The notes under the pieces are model-generated. The model had not been told where the DNA came from. It saw only the letters and a list, made by a program, of their open reading frames with translations, and ran no database searches. From Tellurirhabdus rosea (lineage in GTDB: Bacteria > Bacteroidota > Bacteroidia > Cytophagales > Spirosomataceae), in contig NZ_CP111085.1 of the NCBI RefSeq assembly GCF_026278345.1, positions 260,001-324,000 of the forward strand: a stretch of DNA of 64,000 bases, read 5' to 3'. Positions 46,847-55,375 of this stretch are shown here, piece by piece. Positions within the stretch are counted from its first letter, which is position 1; every line of letters starts with the position of its first letter. The position numbers were made by a program, and so were the translations under genes.

Positions 46847-47068
46847 GACATTACTACCCGTTACGGAAAAAGGGAAAAGCTTGATTCCGCAAACGGCTCC
46901 AGATCGGGTGAGCAATAATCACTAAAGGGAAATCACCGCCGGGAATTACTCACAAAGTAAACCCATAGAATCGGTCCAACCATGCCGAAAAGCGGTTAAA
47001 CTTTAGTTAAAACCTCGGGGAAATTCGGTGTCCGGCTCCCAGCCGGATAATTCCGGAAACCGGGCCAT
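46847..47068. other. Non-coding gap left of the island
   Basis: Upstream region of the histidine kinase (minus strand). TTTACTTTGTGAG (minus strand, about 46963-46951) may be its -7 region. Nothing else is seen. Confidence 0.4.
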
Positions 47069-47100
47069 AAAAAAGCCGCTCTACGACGTCGTAAAGCGGC
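47069..47100 (-). terminator. Original tRNA-Arg terminator, now separated by the island
   Basis: On the minus strand: GCCGCTTTACGAC, GTCGTAGAGCGGC and six T. The one non-Watson-Crick pair is a G-U wobble only in the minus-strand RNA, which supports that direction. It follows the tRNA 3' fragment at 47105, so it was the terminator of the tRNA gene before insertion. Confidence 0.8.
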
Positions 47101-47104
47101 GGGC

Positions 47105-47150
47105 GCGATCCCGTTTGGATTCGAACCAAAGACCGTCTGCTTAGAAGGCA
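47105..47150. repeat. attL, 46-bp copy of the tRNA-Arg 3' half
   Basis: Identical to 63361-63406. Runs from the base beyond the tRNA 3' end to within the anticodon loop. The tRNA is broken here: the sequence diverges after AAGGCA. Confidence 0.92.
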
Positions 47151-47265
47151 TACCATTGGATGTTACCTTAACTTATAAGCACTGGCAAAAACAGCCAAAA
47201 ATCGCCATTTTGAGCATTTTTGTTTGTATACCCTGGTATCAGTTTTCATCTTTTAATTATCTTTA

Positions 47266-47297
47266 TGCAAACCATAGTGCAAACCGACCTGCAAACC
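47266..47297 (+). repeat. Three TGCAAACC repeats spaced 12 bp
   Basis: Copies at 47266, 47278 and 47290, exactly 12 bp apart, ending 4 nt before the integrase ATG. A matching pair lies at the right end of the island. Likely arm-type integrase or excisionase sites that also overlap the integrase leader. Confidence 0.7.
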
Positions 47298-47301
47298 ACT
47301 T

Positions 47302-48684
47302 ATGAGCCGCACAACTTCACACAAAGAAGGCACTGCCCGCGTAAAGATTGTTTACTTCACTTCCAAGACCCTAGCTGACGGGTCGCATCCCTTCGTTGTT
47401 CGCATTCACAAAGACAAAACCCGCCAGCACATTAGCACCGGCTTAAGCCTTCACCCCAAATACTGGAACCCCGAAAAAAACGAAATACGGCGAAGCTATC
47501 CTGAACCCCACCGGGAGAACTTGATTAACGCCTTAAAGAAGCTCGAGGAAAAATATACCAAAGCCGCCAAAGATTTAGCCGCTCTGGACGAATCCCATGA
47601 CGCCGCTGCTGTGGCCTCGAAAGCCGCTGAAAGCCGTCAGAAAGTCCGTAGCATTAAACTGCTGGCCTATATGGATGAACTGGTCGAAGCGATGGTTAAA
47701 AGCGGCCGACGTGGCAACAGCATCGTGTACCGGGACCTTCGTAATCAGATAGCCGATTTTCTCACTGTCGAGTTTGAGGGTTCCTCTGACATTACTTTTG
47801 CCGAGGCCAATGTCCGCTTCTGTAACCAGTTAGAGACTTTCCTTCGGCAGCGCGGTAACATCGACAATACCCTCAGCAATCGCTACCGTACCTTAAGGGC
47901 TGTCTTCAACCGAGCTATCGCGGAAGGAATTGTCAAGTCTGAACACTACCCTTTTGCCAGAAATACCGCTGAGAAGCATAAATTCAGCATCGGCAAGTTT
48001 GACACCACCACTCAGAAAAGAGCCATCAGCCGGGAAGAAATACGGTTAATTGAAGCTTATGAGCCAGTTGGGGTTCATACCGCTGAGGAGTTTAAAGGTA
48101 AACGAAATGCCAGAGCTATTGCCCGCATTAAGAATGAAGCCGAGATCGAGCGCCTGCGGCTGGTGAAAGCCGTCTTCCTGTTTTCGTTCTATGCTGGGGG
48201 TATCAATTTTGTTGATTTAGCCCAGCTTCGATGGGAGAATCTTTCTTATGACGCCCAAGGCGGTTTACGCCTGACTTATAAACGGCAAAAAACGGGTGGT
48301 AAGTTTTCGTTTGCTTTGCTGAAACCGGCAGCGGCAATTATTGAGCAATTCAAGCCCTTGACCTTTGACGGTCCCGCTAGCTATATCTTTCCTATTTTGG
48401 ACCACAAGCGCCACAAGACCGACAACCAAACGGCCAACCGCCTCCACAAGATGAGCGGGCAAGTAAACAAAGACCTCAAAACTATTGGTGAGCGCCTGGG
48501 AATTACTATCCCTATCACCACTTATGTCGCCCGCCATTCGTTTGCCACCAACCTTCGCCAAAGCGGAGTATCCACCGCTGTCATTAGTCAGGCAATGGGC
48601 CATAAATCCGAATCCGTGACGGCCGTCTACCTGGAATCATTCGCTAACGAGATGGTGGACGAGGCAATCAGAAACTTACTTTGA
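47302..48684 (+). CDS. int: Tyrosine recombinase (island integrase)
   Basis: A 460-residue Bacteroidota-type integrase with N-terminal arm-binding domain (about 1-100), SAM-like core-binding domain (about 120-225) and catalytic domain (about 245-460). The catalytic block has Lys in TYKRQKTGG, Arg-His in YVARHSFATNL, His in MGHKSES and the nucleophile Tyr in VTAVYLESF. The position that normally holds the first Arg (RGM-F-D or GMRF-D) reads AGGINFVDLAQLR (residues 298-310), with no Arg at either usual place; the CTnDOT integrase is known to lack this Arg too. Followed by a terminator. Confidence 0.92.
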   Translation: MSRTTSHKEGTARVKIVYFTSKTLADGSHPFVVRIHKDKTRQHISTGLSLHPKYWNPEKNEIRRSYPEPHRENLINALKKLEEKYTKAAKDLAALDESHDAAAVASKAAESRQKVRSIKLLAYMDELVEAMVKSGRRGNSIVYRDLRNQIADFLTVEFEGSSDITFAEANVRFCNQLETFLRQRGNIDNTLSNRYRTLRAVFNRAIAEGIVKSEHYPFARNTAEKHKFSIGKFDTTTQKRAISREEIRLIEAYEPVGVHTAEEFKGKRNARAIARIKNEAEIERLRLVKAVFLFSFYAGGINFVDLAQLRWENLSYDAQGGLRLTYKRQKTGGKFSFALLKPAAAIIEQFKPLTFDGPASYIFPILDHKRHKTDNQTANRLHKMSGQVNKDLKTIGERLGITIPITTYVARHSFATNLRQSGVSTAVISQAMGHKSESVTAVYLESFANEMVDEAIRNLL

Positions 48685-48705
48685 CCGCCTTCCACATTTA
48701 CACAA

Positions 48706-48737
48706 TTGCACATTTCCACATTTCCACATTTCCACAA
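48706..48737 (+). repeat. One-armed tandem CACATTTC repeat
   Basis: Three copies of CACATTTC and a partial fourth, 8-nt period, directly upstream of the integrase terminator. It resembles a single arm of the heptad hairpin family. Confidence 0.6.
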
Positions 48738-48764
48738 GAGCCATCAAACGAGTGGCTCTTTTTT
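48736..48764 (+). terminator. Integrase terminator
   Basis: AAGAGCCA, 9-nt loop, TGGCTCTT and T-tract. Confidence 0.8.
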
Positions 48765-48892
48765 ATTTTTTCTACCCTTATAACTTAAATTCAAACATTA
48801 TTCAAAACACAAAAATTATTTTATTTACCAACAGATATTGACTTTTACCAATAATGATGATAACTTCATATAAACCAAAACTTATATCGCCT

Positions 48893-49207
48893 ATGGCACA
48901 ATCAATCACTTTTGAACAGATGCCTAAGTATATGGCCTACTTAGTCTCTATGGTCGAAGAGCTAAAAAGAGAAGTAACGCACCTTCGAGAGTCTTCCACT
49001 ACCCCTCAAGATGAATTACTCACTATTGAGGAGGCTTCCGCCTACACCAATCGCTCAGTGGCTACCCTTTACAAGGATGTGCAAAATCGATCCATCCCTT
49101 TTGCCAAGCGCGGAAACCGGCTCTTGTTCAGCAAATCAGCCCTTTATGCCTGGATGATTGCCGGGACTATAGTTACCGTAGAAGACGCTACTGAAGCTAA
49201 AATTTAA
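48893..49207 (+). CDS. Helix-turn-helix excisionase-like DNA-binding protein
   Basis: A 104-residue protein with an N-terminal coiled-coil helix (PKYMAYLVSMVEELKREVTHL) and a MerR/excisionase-type (HTH_17) domain at about residues 42-95: LLTIEEASAYTNRSVATLYKDVQNRSIPFAKRG. Start at MAQSITFEQM; a 13-residue longer version from 48854 is possible. In Bacteroidota islands such genes follow the integrase and act as excision or control factors. It lies 21 nt before the ATPase gene. Confidence 0.85.
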   Translation: MAQSITFEQMPKYMAYLVSMVEELKREVTHLRESSTTPQDELLTIEEASAYTNRSVATLYKDVQNRSIPFAKRGNRLLFSKSALYAWMIAGTIVTVEDATEAKI

Positions 49208-49228
49208 CTCACGCAAACCAGTTAAGGT

Positions 49229-50527
49229 ATGAAAACAAATGTCCACCTGAGCGACCAAAGCGCTTCAGGAATTATTACCGATACGGCCCGTTTAAGAGCA
49301 ACTATTGAGGGGCTAAGAGAATCTGGCCCCATTCCAGCCACCGACTTATATACCCATGTGGTGGAACTGCCCTTGCAGCCCCTTCACGTCAGTCCTGAAC
49401 CCGTACGGCACTTTGTACATCGGCCTAAACAGCCAGTCAGCGATGATGGAGAAGTCCTTAGACGCTTGAAAGAAAAAGAGGCCAGACTGAAAGAGCGGGC
49501 CTGTGCCGAAGTGGTTTTTTCCCCCTCTCTAATCAGCCGACAAGGAGTGGGCATTGTGGGACGAGGCACTCTCAATGTGGTGCAGGGACGCCATGGCTCA
49601 CACAAGTCGAGGATAGCCGAAACCTTATCCGCACTGCTGCTGTCTACTAACCCGATTCCGGCCCGCAACCTCGACTTTGAGCGAGGAACTGACGAGCCAA
49701 TTACGGTCTGCTATATCGACACCGAAAGGAACAATACCGAAGAATTACCCAAGGCCATTCAAAACATCAAGCTTAAGGCAGGGTATAGCCTGGGAGAGAC
49801 ACCGGATAACTTCCGCTTCACCAGCATTAAAGATAATCCCCGTAGTCAGCGACTGCTAGCAATACGGCTATTTATTCAGGAGCTACGACGTTCTACTACG
49901 GACCACCTGTTTGTGGTGCTGGATGTGGTCACCGACTGTGTGGGCAGTTTCAACGATGACAAAGAAGCCATGGAACTGTTCGACTTTGCCGGTAGACTCT
50001 GCGAAGAGTTTAACTCTACGTTCCTGCTGGTAATCCACGAAAATCCTGGCTCAGAGAAAGCACGAGGCCATGTCGGGACAGAAGCTATTAATAAGGCCAG
50101 CACAGTCATCCAGATCGGCTACGAAAACGAGAACAACGACCTCATCCGGCTCAAGTTTCTCAAGCTTCGACACGGCAAGAAACCAGCCCAGATATACCTC
50201 AAATACGATGATACCGAAAAGGGATTAGTGTTGGCCCAAGACGACGACGTGGCACAACACCTGGACAATCGCAAACAAAAGGCGGGAACCGACGAAATCC
50301 GTCAGGAACTGGGATGCTTACTGGCAGAGGGGCCGCTGAGCCACTCAGCCATCATCAAGGAACTGATGGACCGCTTTTCGGCGAGCGATAGGACCGTACG
50401 GGACCGACTATCCGAGGTAGAGAAACAGCCGCTCATCATTTGTCCGGATGGATTCAAAGCAAGCCTGTTGAAGTACCGCCAAGACCGGCATATGTACTAT
50501 AAACTTGAGCCGATTGCTTCCAAATAA
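49229..50527 (+). CDS. RepA-like AAA/RecA-fold ATPase
   Basis: A 432-residue protein of the hexameric RepA/DnaB-like helicase group. Walker A is GRHGSHKS (about 120-127), the acidic strand is VCYIDTERNNTE, Walker B is HLFVVLDVVTD, and FLLVIHENPGSEKARGHVGTEAI is the sensor region with the Gln/His pattern of the family. The C-terminal 100 residues look like a winged-helix domain (AIIKELMDRFSASDRTVRDRL). It probably unwinds the excised island for replication, with the primase-like product of the next gene. Confidence 0.85.
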   Translation: MKTNVHLSDQSASGIITDTARLRATIEGLRESGPIPATDLYTHVVELPLQPLHVSPEPVRHFVHRPKQPVSDDGEVLRRLKEKEARLKERACAEVVFSPSLISRQGVGIVGRGTLNVVQGRHGSHKSRIAETLSALLLSTNPIPARNLDFERGTDEPITVCYIDTERNNTEELPKAIQNIKLKAGYSLGETPDNFRFTSIKDNPRSQRLLAIRLFIQELRRSTTDHLFVVLDVVTDCVGSFNDDKEAMELFDFAGRLCEEFNSTFLLVIHENPGSEKARGHVGTEAINKASTVIQIGYENENNDLIRLKFLKLRHGKKPAQIYLKYDDTEKGLVLAQDDDVAQHLDNRKQKAGTDEIRQELGCLLAEGPLSHSAIIKELMDRFSASDRTVRDRLSEVEKQPLIICPDGFKASLLKYRQDRHMYYKLEPIASK

Positions 50528-50543
50528 AGAACGCAATGCACCA

Positions 50544-50587
50544 TGGCAAACTGGCAACCGCCTATATAGGGCCTTGCCAGTTTGCCA
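50544..50587. repeat. 14-bp perfect inverted repeat between helicase and primase genes
   Basis: Arms 50544-50557 and 50574-50587 (TGGCAAACTGGCAA / TTGCCAGTTTGCCA) with a 16-nt loop. Each arm itself holds two TGGCAA units. No T-tract. Candidate origin or operator of the island; also fits the tandem-unit hairpin style. Confidence 0.65.
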
Positions 50588-50632
50588 GCCTCAACACAAA
50601 AGGTAATCATCTGTTAGATAAACCGTTACGAA

Positions 50633-51559
50633 ATGGCAATACACCGATATATTTTAGAGCCCTATTCCGGTCGGTCGTCCCGATATGAATGCCCGCAATG
50701 TGGCAAGCCTGAGCGATTCAGCCGGTACATTGATACGCAGAGCGGGCAGCACGTTTCGCCCCTTGTTGGCCGGTGTAGCCGCGAAAACAATTGTGGCTAT
50801 CATCTAAGTCCACGTGACTTTTATTCGCTAAATCCAGATGAGTACAAGCATTTTGCTGGCTCCATAACTCCCCTGGAACCAAGTCCTGAAATCATCTCTT
50901 TCCTTTCCCCTAAATTGGTAGAGGATAGCATGAAGGACTACGGACAGAATAATTTAGCTCGGTTCCTGAAGACCATATTTACTGAACAAAAAGTGGCCGA
51001 ATTATTCAGTCGGTATTATGTCGGCACATCGGAGGTATGGCCTGGTTCAGTAGTGTTCTGGCAAGTAGACACAACTGGGCGTGTCCGCACTGGCAAAGTC
51101 ATGCAGTATAATGCCGATACTGGTAAGCGAGTGAAACATCCCTTCAACCATATAACTTGGGTACACAAGAACGAGCCAGCAGGCGCGAGATACAAGCAAT
51201 GCCTATTTGGTGAGCATCTACTGTCCTCCCACCCCCAAGCTCCGGTTGCAGTCGTAGAAAGTGAAAAAACCGCCTTAATTGCTTCGGTTTACTTCCCCCA
51301 ATATGTCTGGTTAGCCTGCGGTGGTCTGGGTTTTCTAACACATGAAAGGTGTCTTTCCCTTAAAAGCCGAAGTGTCTATCTATTTCCTGATTTAAAAGCC
51401 TATGAAAAATGGCAGCATCAAGCCAAAGCGCTGCAAGAACTCGCGTCTTTCCAGGTGAGCAATATTCTGGAACATGTTGCAACTACTCAGCAAAAGCAAG
51501 ATAGTTTAGACTTAGCAGACTTTTTAATATACTGCCAAGTCCCAAACCTAAAGGCTTAA
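50633..51559 (+). CDS. Zinc-finger/Toprim primase-like protein (DUF6371 type)
   Basis: A 308-residue protein. The N-terminal zinc-binding part has CPQCGKP and CSRENNCGYH (residues about 18-58). The C-terminal Toprim-like part has VAVVESEKTALIAS, LACGGLGFL and LFPDLKAY. This matches the DUF6371 proteins of Bacteroidota mobile elements. A role in priming replication of the excised circle is inferred from the domain pair and the helicase neighbour. The gap to the helicase holds the inverted repeat. Confidence 0.78.
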   Translation: MAIHRYILEPYSGRSSRYECPQCGKPERFSRYIDTQSGQHVSPLVGRCSRENNCGYHLSPRDFYSLNPDEYKHFAGSITPLEPSPEIISFLSPKLVEDSMKDYGQNNLARFLKTIFTEQKVAELFSRYYVGTSEVWPGSVVFWQVDTTGRVRTGKVMQYNADTGKRVKHPFNHITWVHKNEPAGARYKQCLFGEHLLSSHPQAPVAVVESEKTALIASVYFPQYVWLACGGLGFLTHERCLSLKSRSVYLFPDLKAYEKWQHQAKALQELASFQVSNILEHVATTQQKQDSLDLADFLIYCQVPNLKA

Positions 51560-51607
51560 TAGCCTGGATTCGAAAATATTTTCTTACACTAAAAATTAAT
51601 TAAAGAT

Positions 51608-51979
51608 ATGAAATGGGAAGATTATGACCGAGTGGGTCTCCCTTTTGGGTCAATGTTTTTGTCAGAAGCTATTATAAAGCGCCAGTTAGAACATGAAAAG
51701 TTGATCTCTCTGTTAGATGAGCACGTTACATTTAAAGGTATGTTCTCAAGAAGAAAAACAACCTGTGGACCTACTGGCCTTTATAACACTAAACCAAAGA
51801 ATGTTGATATGGCCGCAGAACTGGTAGAGATAGCGCTAAACTATGAACCAGCTCTCTACGGAACGAACCCCAATGACGAGGCTTGTAACATTACGGCCTT
51901 ACTTCTTGCTTATTTAACCGAGCCTAATTTAAGGGTAAAGATTAACGAGATAATAGCTCCACATTTGCGTAAAAGTTAA
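51608..51979 (+). CDS. Hypothetical island protein
   Basis: A 123-residue protein beginning MKWEDYDRVGLPFGSM. The middle has KGMFSRRKTTCGPTG; the rest is helical (VDMAAELVEIALNYEPALYG). No recognised domain. It follows the primase gene by 48 nt and has a terminator 19 nt after its stop, so it ends the replication unit. Confidence 0.6.
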   Translation: MKWEDYDRVGLPFGSMFLSEAIIKRQLEHEKLISLLDEHVTFKGMFSRRKTTCGPTGLYNTKPKNVDMAAELVEIALNYEPALYGTNPNDEACNITALLLAYLTEPNLRVKINEIIAPHLRKS

Positions 51980-51997
51980 ATAAATGTGCTAAAATTC

Positions 51998-52025
51998 AAG
52001 CCGTGCATTCTGTACGGCTTTTTTT
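51998..52025 (+). terminator. Terminator of the replication module
   Basis: AAGCCGT, 9-nt loop, ACGGCTT and T-tract. The 200 bases that follow hold no gene and should contain the promoter of the restriction operon. Confidence 0.85.
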
Positions 52026-52225
52026 GGGTCCCTCTCAGACCGAATCCATGCGGGCGTCCTCGACCCCAAAATCACCCTATTTTTCTTTTTTTTCGATTTC
52101 CGCACTCCTACCCTTAAGTCGCCCCTGACTTACAGAGGATTACAAAAACGTATGCCGATAAAAAAATTAGTCATGGCTGAAATAGCTGAATCTTTGTAGA
52201 TTATGCCCCTCAAACAGTACCCGCC

Positions 52226-55200
52226 ATGGCTCAGGACGCTAACCCTATACTTAACAACCCCTACGAAGAACCCGTGTTGCACTATGCCACCGACGCACAG
52301 GGCAATCTTAACTATGAAGACATCCGCACCGGGCGGCGCATCTTCACTCCCGATATTCAAGTGATCCCTCAAAAGCAAGGTTCACAAAAGTCCATCTTTT
52401 CCGTAAACGACTTCGAACCGCAGTACGGCGAACACCTCGTCAACCTCGTTCGTCGGGAAGTCGGCAAGTGGCGGGCCGATGGCTATCCGAACACAACCCG
52501 TGTAACGAAGGAATTACTGGACTTCTGGTTCTATAACCCCGAACGGATTGTCACTAAACGGCTGTTCTTCGCTCAGCGGGAAGCCGTTGAAACCGCCATC
52601 TGGCTGAACGAGGTAGCCGACCGTTCGAACGCTGGTACAAACATCCTAGCCCGGCTACGGGAAGCTCAGCAAACCGTATCGGAACAGGCTGAAAACCAGT
52701 TACCCCGACTTGCCTTCAAAATGGCGACCGGTACGGGGAAGACCGTTGTGATGGCGACGCTGATTCTTTACCACTTTTTCAATCGGCAGGAATACCGTAA
52801 CGATAACCGATTTGCCGACAACTTCCTGTTAGTGGCTCCTGGCATCACCATTCGTGACCGGCTAGGGGTGTTATATGTCGATACCATTACGCAGAACCAC
52901 AACGCCATCAACGACTACTACCGGCTTCGTGGTTTGGTTCCTGCCAAATACGAACCCCATTTGGAGGGACTAAATGCCCGCATGACCATTGTCAACTACC
53001 ACCAGTTCGAGCCTCGTACCTTGCAGGGGAACAAGCGTAGTCCGATGGATGGTAAGATTGGGGCGGACGGTAAGAAACAGGAAGCCAAAGAGAACTTCAA
53101 TCAGGTTTTCAAGCGTATCCTCAGCAAGTTCAAAACTGGTAGTAGGTTGCTGGTGCTGAATGATGAGGCTCACCACTGTTACCTGCCCAAGATGAAGGGT
53201 ATTAAGTCAGAAGACGGCGATACGGAAGAGGAAAACGCCCGCGCTGCAGTCTGGTTTACCGGTCTGCGGGAAATTGCTCAGCGTTATCAGCTACGCCACG
53301 TCTACGACCTGTCAGCAACACCCTACTACCTTAACGGCTCCGGCTATCCCGCTTATTCATTGTTTCCCTGGGTAGCCTCTGATTTTGGCCTTATCGAAGC
53401 CATTGAAAGCGGGCTGGTAAAGATTCCTTACCTGCCGGAACGGGACAGCACCCAGGAGTTGACCATGCCGGTTCTGCGTAACCTCTACGAACACGTTCGG
53501 GACTTACTACCCAAGAAAGGACAAACCCGCCAACGGAAGGACGCCAAAAGCAACGGGAAGGTGCAAACCGACGAAAAGCCCAATCTGCCTCCACTGGTGG
53601 TTGCAGCATTGGACCAGTTTGTAGACCACTACCTCGAATACGACCACGGCCTCCGCACGATGGGTGAAGGTAGCGCTAATCTCTTCAGTGAGCCACCGGT
53701 TTTCATCGCGGTTTGTAACAATACAGGTGTCTCAAAAGAAGTTTATAAGTACATCGCCGGATACGAAACGGTAGACGAGGAAGGCAATGCGGTAGTAATT
53801 CCAGGCAAATACGACATCTTCAGCAACTATAACCCGCAAACCCGACAGCCGTACCAGAAGCCTCCTACGCTTCTCATTGACTCAGACGCCTTAGAGAACA
53901 GCAATCAGGTCAACGAGGATTTTAAGAAGGTTTTTGCCACTGAAATCCAGAAGTTTAAGAGAGAATACCGCATCCTGCACCCAGACAAGTCAGTTGAGAA
54001 TATTACAGACGGTGACATCCTGCGGGAGGTGGTCAATAGCGTAGGCCGTAAAGGGGCTTTAGGTTCTCACATCCGTTGCGTAGTATCAGTATCCATGCTT
54101 ACAGAAGGATGGGATGCCAATACGGTCACTCACATCATGGGTCTGCGGGCGTTTGGGTCTCAGCTTCTTTGCGAACAGGTAGCGGGACGGGCCTTACGGC
54201 GTAAATCCTATATCCTGCAAGCTTACAACCGAGAATCCGGTCAGCCTATTGCTACCAAAGATGTATTCCGTTACAAGGAAGAGAACCTCATCTGGAAGTT
54301 TCCCCCGGAGTACGCCCACATCATCGGTGTTCCCTTCAAGATGTTCAAAGGCGGCACGACGACGACCCTGCCAGAACCGACCGAGAACAAGCACATTCGG
54401 GCTATTCCTCAGCGGCAAATAGCCTACGAGATTTCTTTTCCCAACGTCATTGGTTACCGGGTGGAGGTTGAAGAAGGCGACATTAAAGCGGACTTTACTG
54501 GTCTTGGTAACTACCAGCTTGATTTTACCCGTTTTCCGGTCAGAACGGTTCTGAGCAATGCCTTTCAGGACAAGGAAGAAGCGTTGGAACTGAAGGACTT
54601 TCGCGATAACCTGCGGGACAATACGGTCATTTATAACCTGACCAAAGAACTCATCCGCTACCACTATGCCGACATCGACGGTAACCGGCAGTTCCAGAAG
54701 TTCAACAAGCTCAGGAAAGTCGTTCATGAATGGTACGAGACGAAGCTACAACTTGTAGGGGAAACAGACCCTACCCTCAAGCGACTGGTGATGTACGGCA
54801 GTTTCGACCACGGCGGCATGAAACCCATCGTAGACCATATTAACCTGGGTATCCTTTCCCAGCAAAGCGGTCGGGAGAAAATCATGCCCATTTTCAACCA
54901 CTACAATAAGTTCGGCAGTACGGTTTACGTCAACGGCAATACCAGCAAGGACGTATACGACACGATTAAAAGTCACGTCAATTCAGTGGTGATGGATTCC
55001 GGTTGGGAAGGCATTGCGGCCAAAACGCTGGACGACCTGCCGCAGGTTATTAGCTACGTCAAGAACTCGTTTCTTGGCTTTCAAATCCCTTATGTAGCCG
55101 CTGACGGACGAGACCGGCAGTATTTACCCGACTTCATCATTCGATGCCGTACAGGGGCTGGAAATACGATAAACCTCATTCTGGAAGTAACCGGCATGAA

Positions 55201-55363
55201 CAAAGAAAAAGCCGAAAAGAAGTGGTACGTCGAAAACCGCTGGTTACCTGCGGTCAATGCCGTTCGGGAACATTACGACATGGACGAGTGGCATTTCATC
55301 GAAATCGCTAACGACATCCGCACCATCAAGAATCAACTCACCGACCTAATCAATAGTCTGTAA
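52226..55363 (+). CDS. Type III-like restriction enzyme (Res) subunit
   Basis: A 1045-residue SF2 helicase-nuclease. Motif I is [11 protein letters not shown] (about 168-178), motif [11 protein letters not shown] (DEAH form), motif [12 protein letters not shown], and motif [14 protein letters not shown]. The C-terminal PD-(D/E)xK-like nuclease has LPDFIIR (Asp969) and LILEVTG (Glu987), where the usual Lys of ExK is Thr989; a nearby KEKAEKKW segment might supply the Lys. It belongs to the long Res type found next to stand-alone methyltransferases. It lies before the methyltransferase gene (12 nt apart), the reverse of the usual mod-res order. Confidence 0.88.
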   Translation: MAQDANPILNNPYEEPVLHYATDAQGNLNYEDIRTGRRIFTPDIQVIPQKQGSQKSIFSVNDFEPQYGEHLVNLVRREVGKWRADGYPNTTRVTKELLDFWFYNPERIVTKRLFFAQREAVETAIWLNEVADRSNAGTNILARLREAQQTVSEQAENQLPRLAFKMATGTGKTVVMATLILYHFFNRQEYRNDNRFADNFLLVAPGITIRDRLGVLYVDTITQNHNAINDYYRLRGLVPAKYEPHLEGLNARMTIVNYHQFEPRTLQGNKRSPMDGKIGADGKKQEAKENFNQVFKRILSKFKTGSRLLVLNDEAHHCYLPKMKGIKSEDGDTEEENARAAVWFTGLREIAQRYQLRHVYDLSATPYYLNGSGYPAYSLFPWVASDFGLIEAIESGLVKIPYLPERDSTQELTMPVLRNLYEHVRDLLPKKGQTRQRKDAKSNGKVQTDEKPNLPPLVVAALDQFVDHYLEYDHGLRTMGEGSANLFSEPPVFIAVCNNTGVSKEVYKYIAGYETVDEEGNAVVIPGKYDIFSNYNPQTRQPYQKPPTLLIDSDALENSNQVNEDFKKVFATEIQKFKREYRILHPDKSVENITDGDILREVVNSVGRKGALGSHIRCVVSVSMLTEGWDANTVTHIMGLRAFGSQLLCEQVAGRALRRKSYILQAYNRESGQPIATKDVFRYKEENLIWKFPPEYAHIIGVPFKMFKGGTTTTLPEPTENKHIRAIPQRQIAYEISFPNVIGYRVEVEEGDIKADFTGLGNYQLDFTRFPVRTVLSNAFQDKEEALELKDFRDNLRDNTVIYNLTKELIRYHYADIDGNRQFQKFNKLRKVVHEWYETKLQLVGETDPTLKRLVMYGSFDHGGMKPIVDHINLGILSQQSGREKIMPIFNHYNKFGSTVYVNGNTSKDVYDTIKSHVNSVVMDSGWEGIAAKTLDDLPQVISYVKNSFLGFQIPYVAADGRDRQYLPDFIIRCRTGAGNTINLILEVTGMNKEKAEKKWYVENRWLPAVNAVREHYDMDEWHFIEIANDIRTIKNQLTDLINSL

Positions 55364-55375
55364 GCCTATTCCGCC

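Noticed and set aside
47105-47150. A second tRNA-Arg gene at the left end
   Set aside because: Only the 3' half is present; the acceptor 5' strand and D arm are missing. It is the attachment-site copy.
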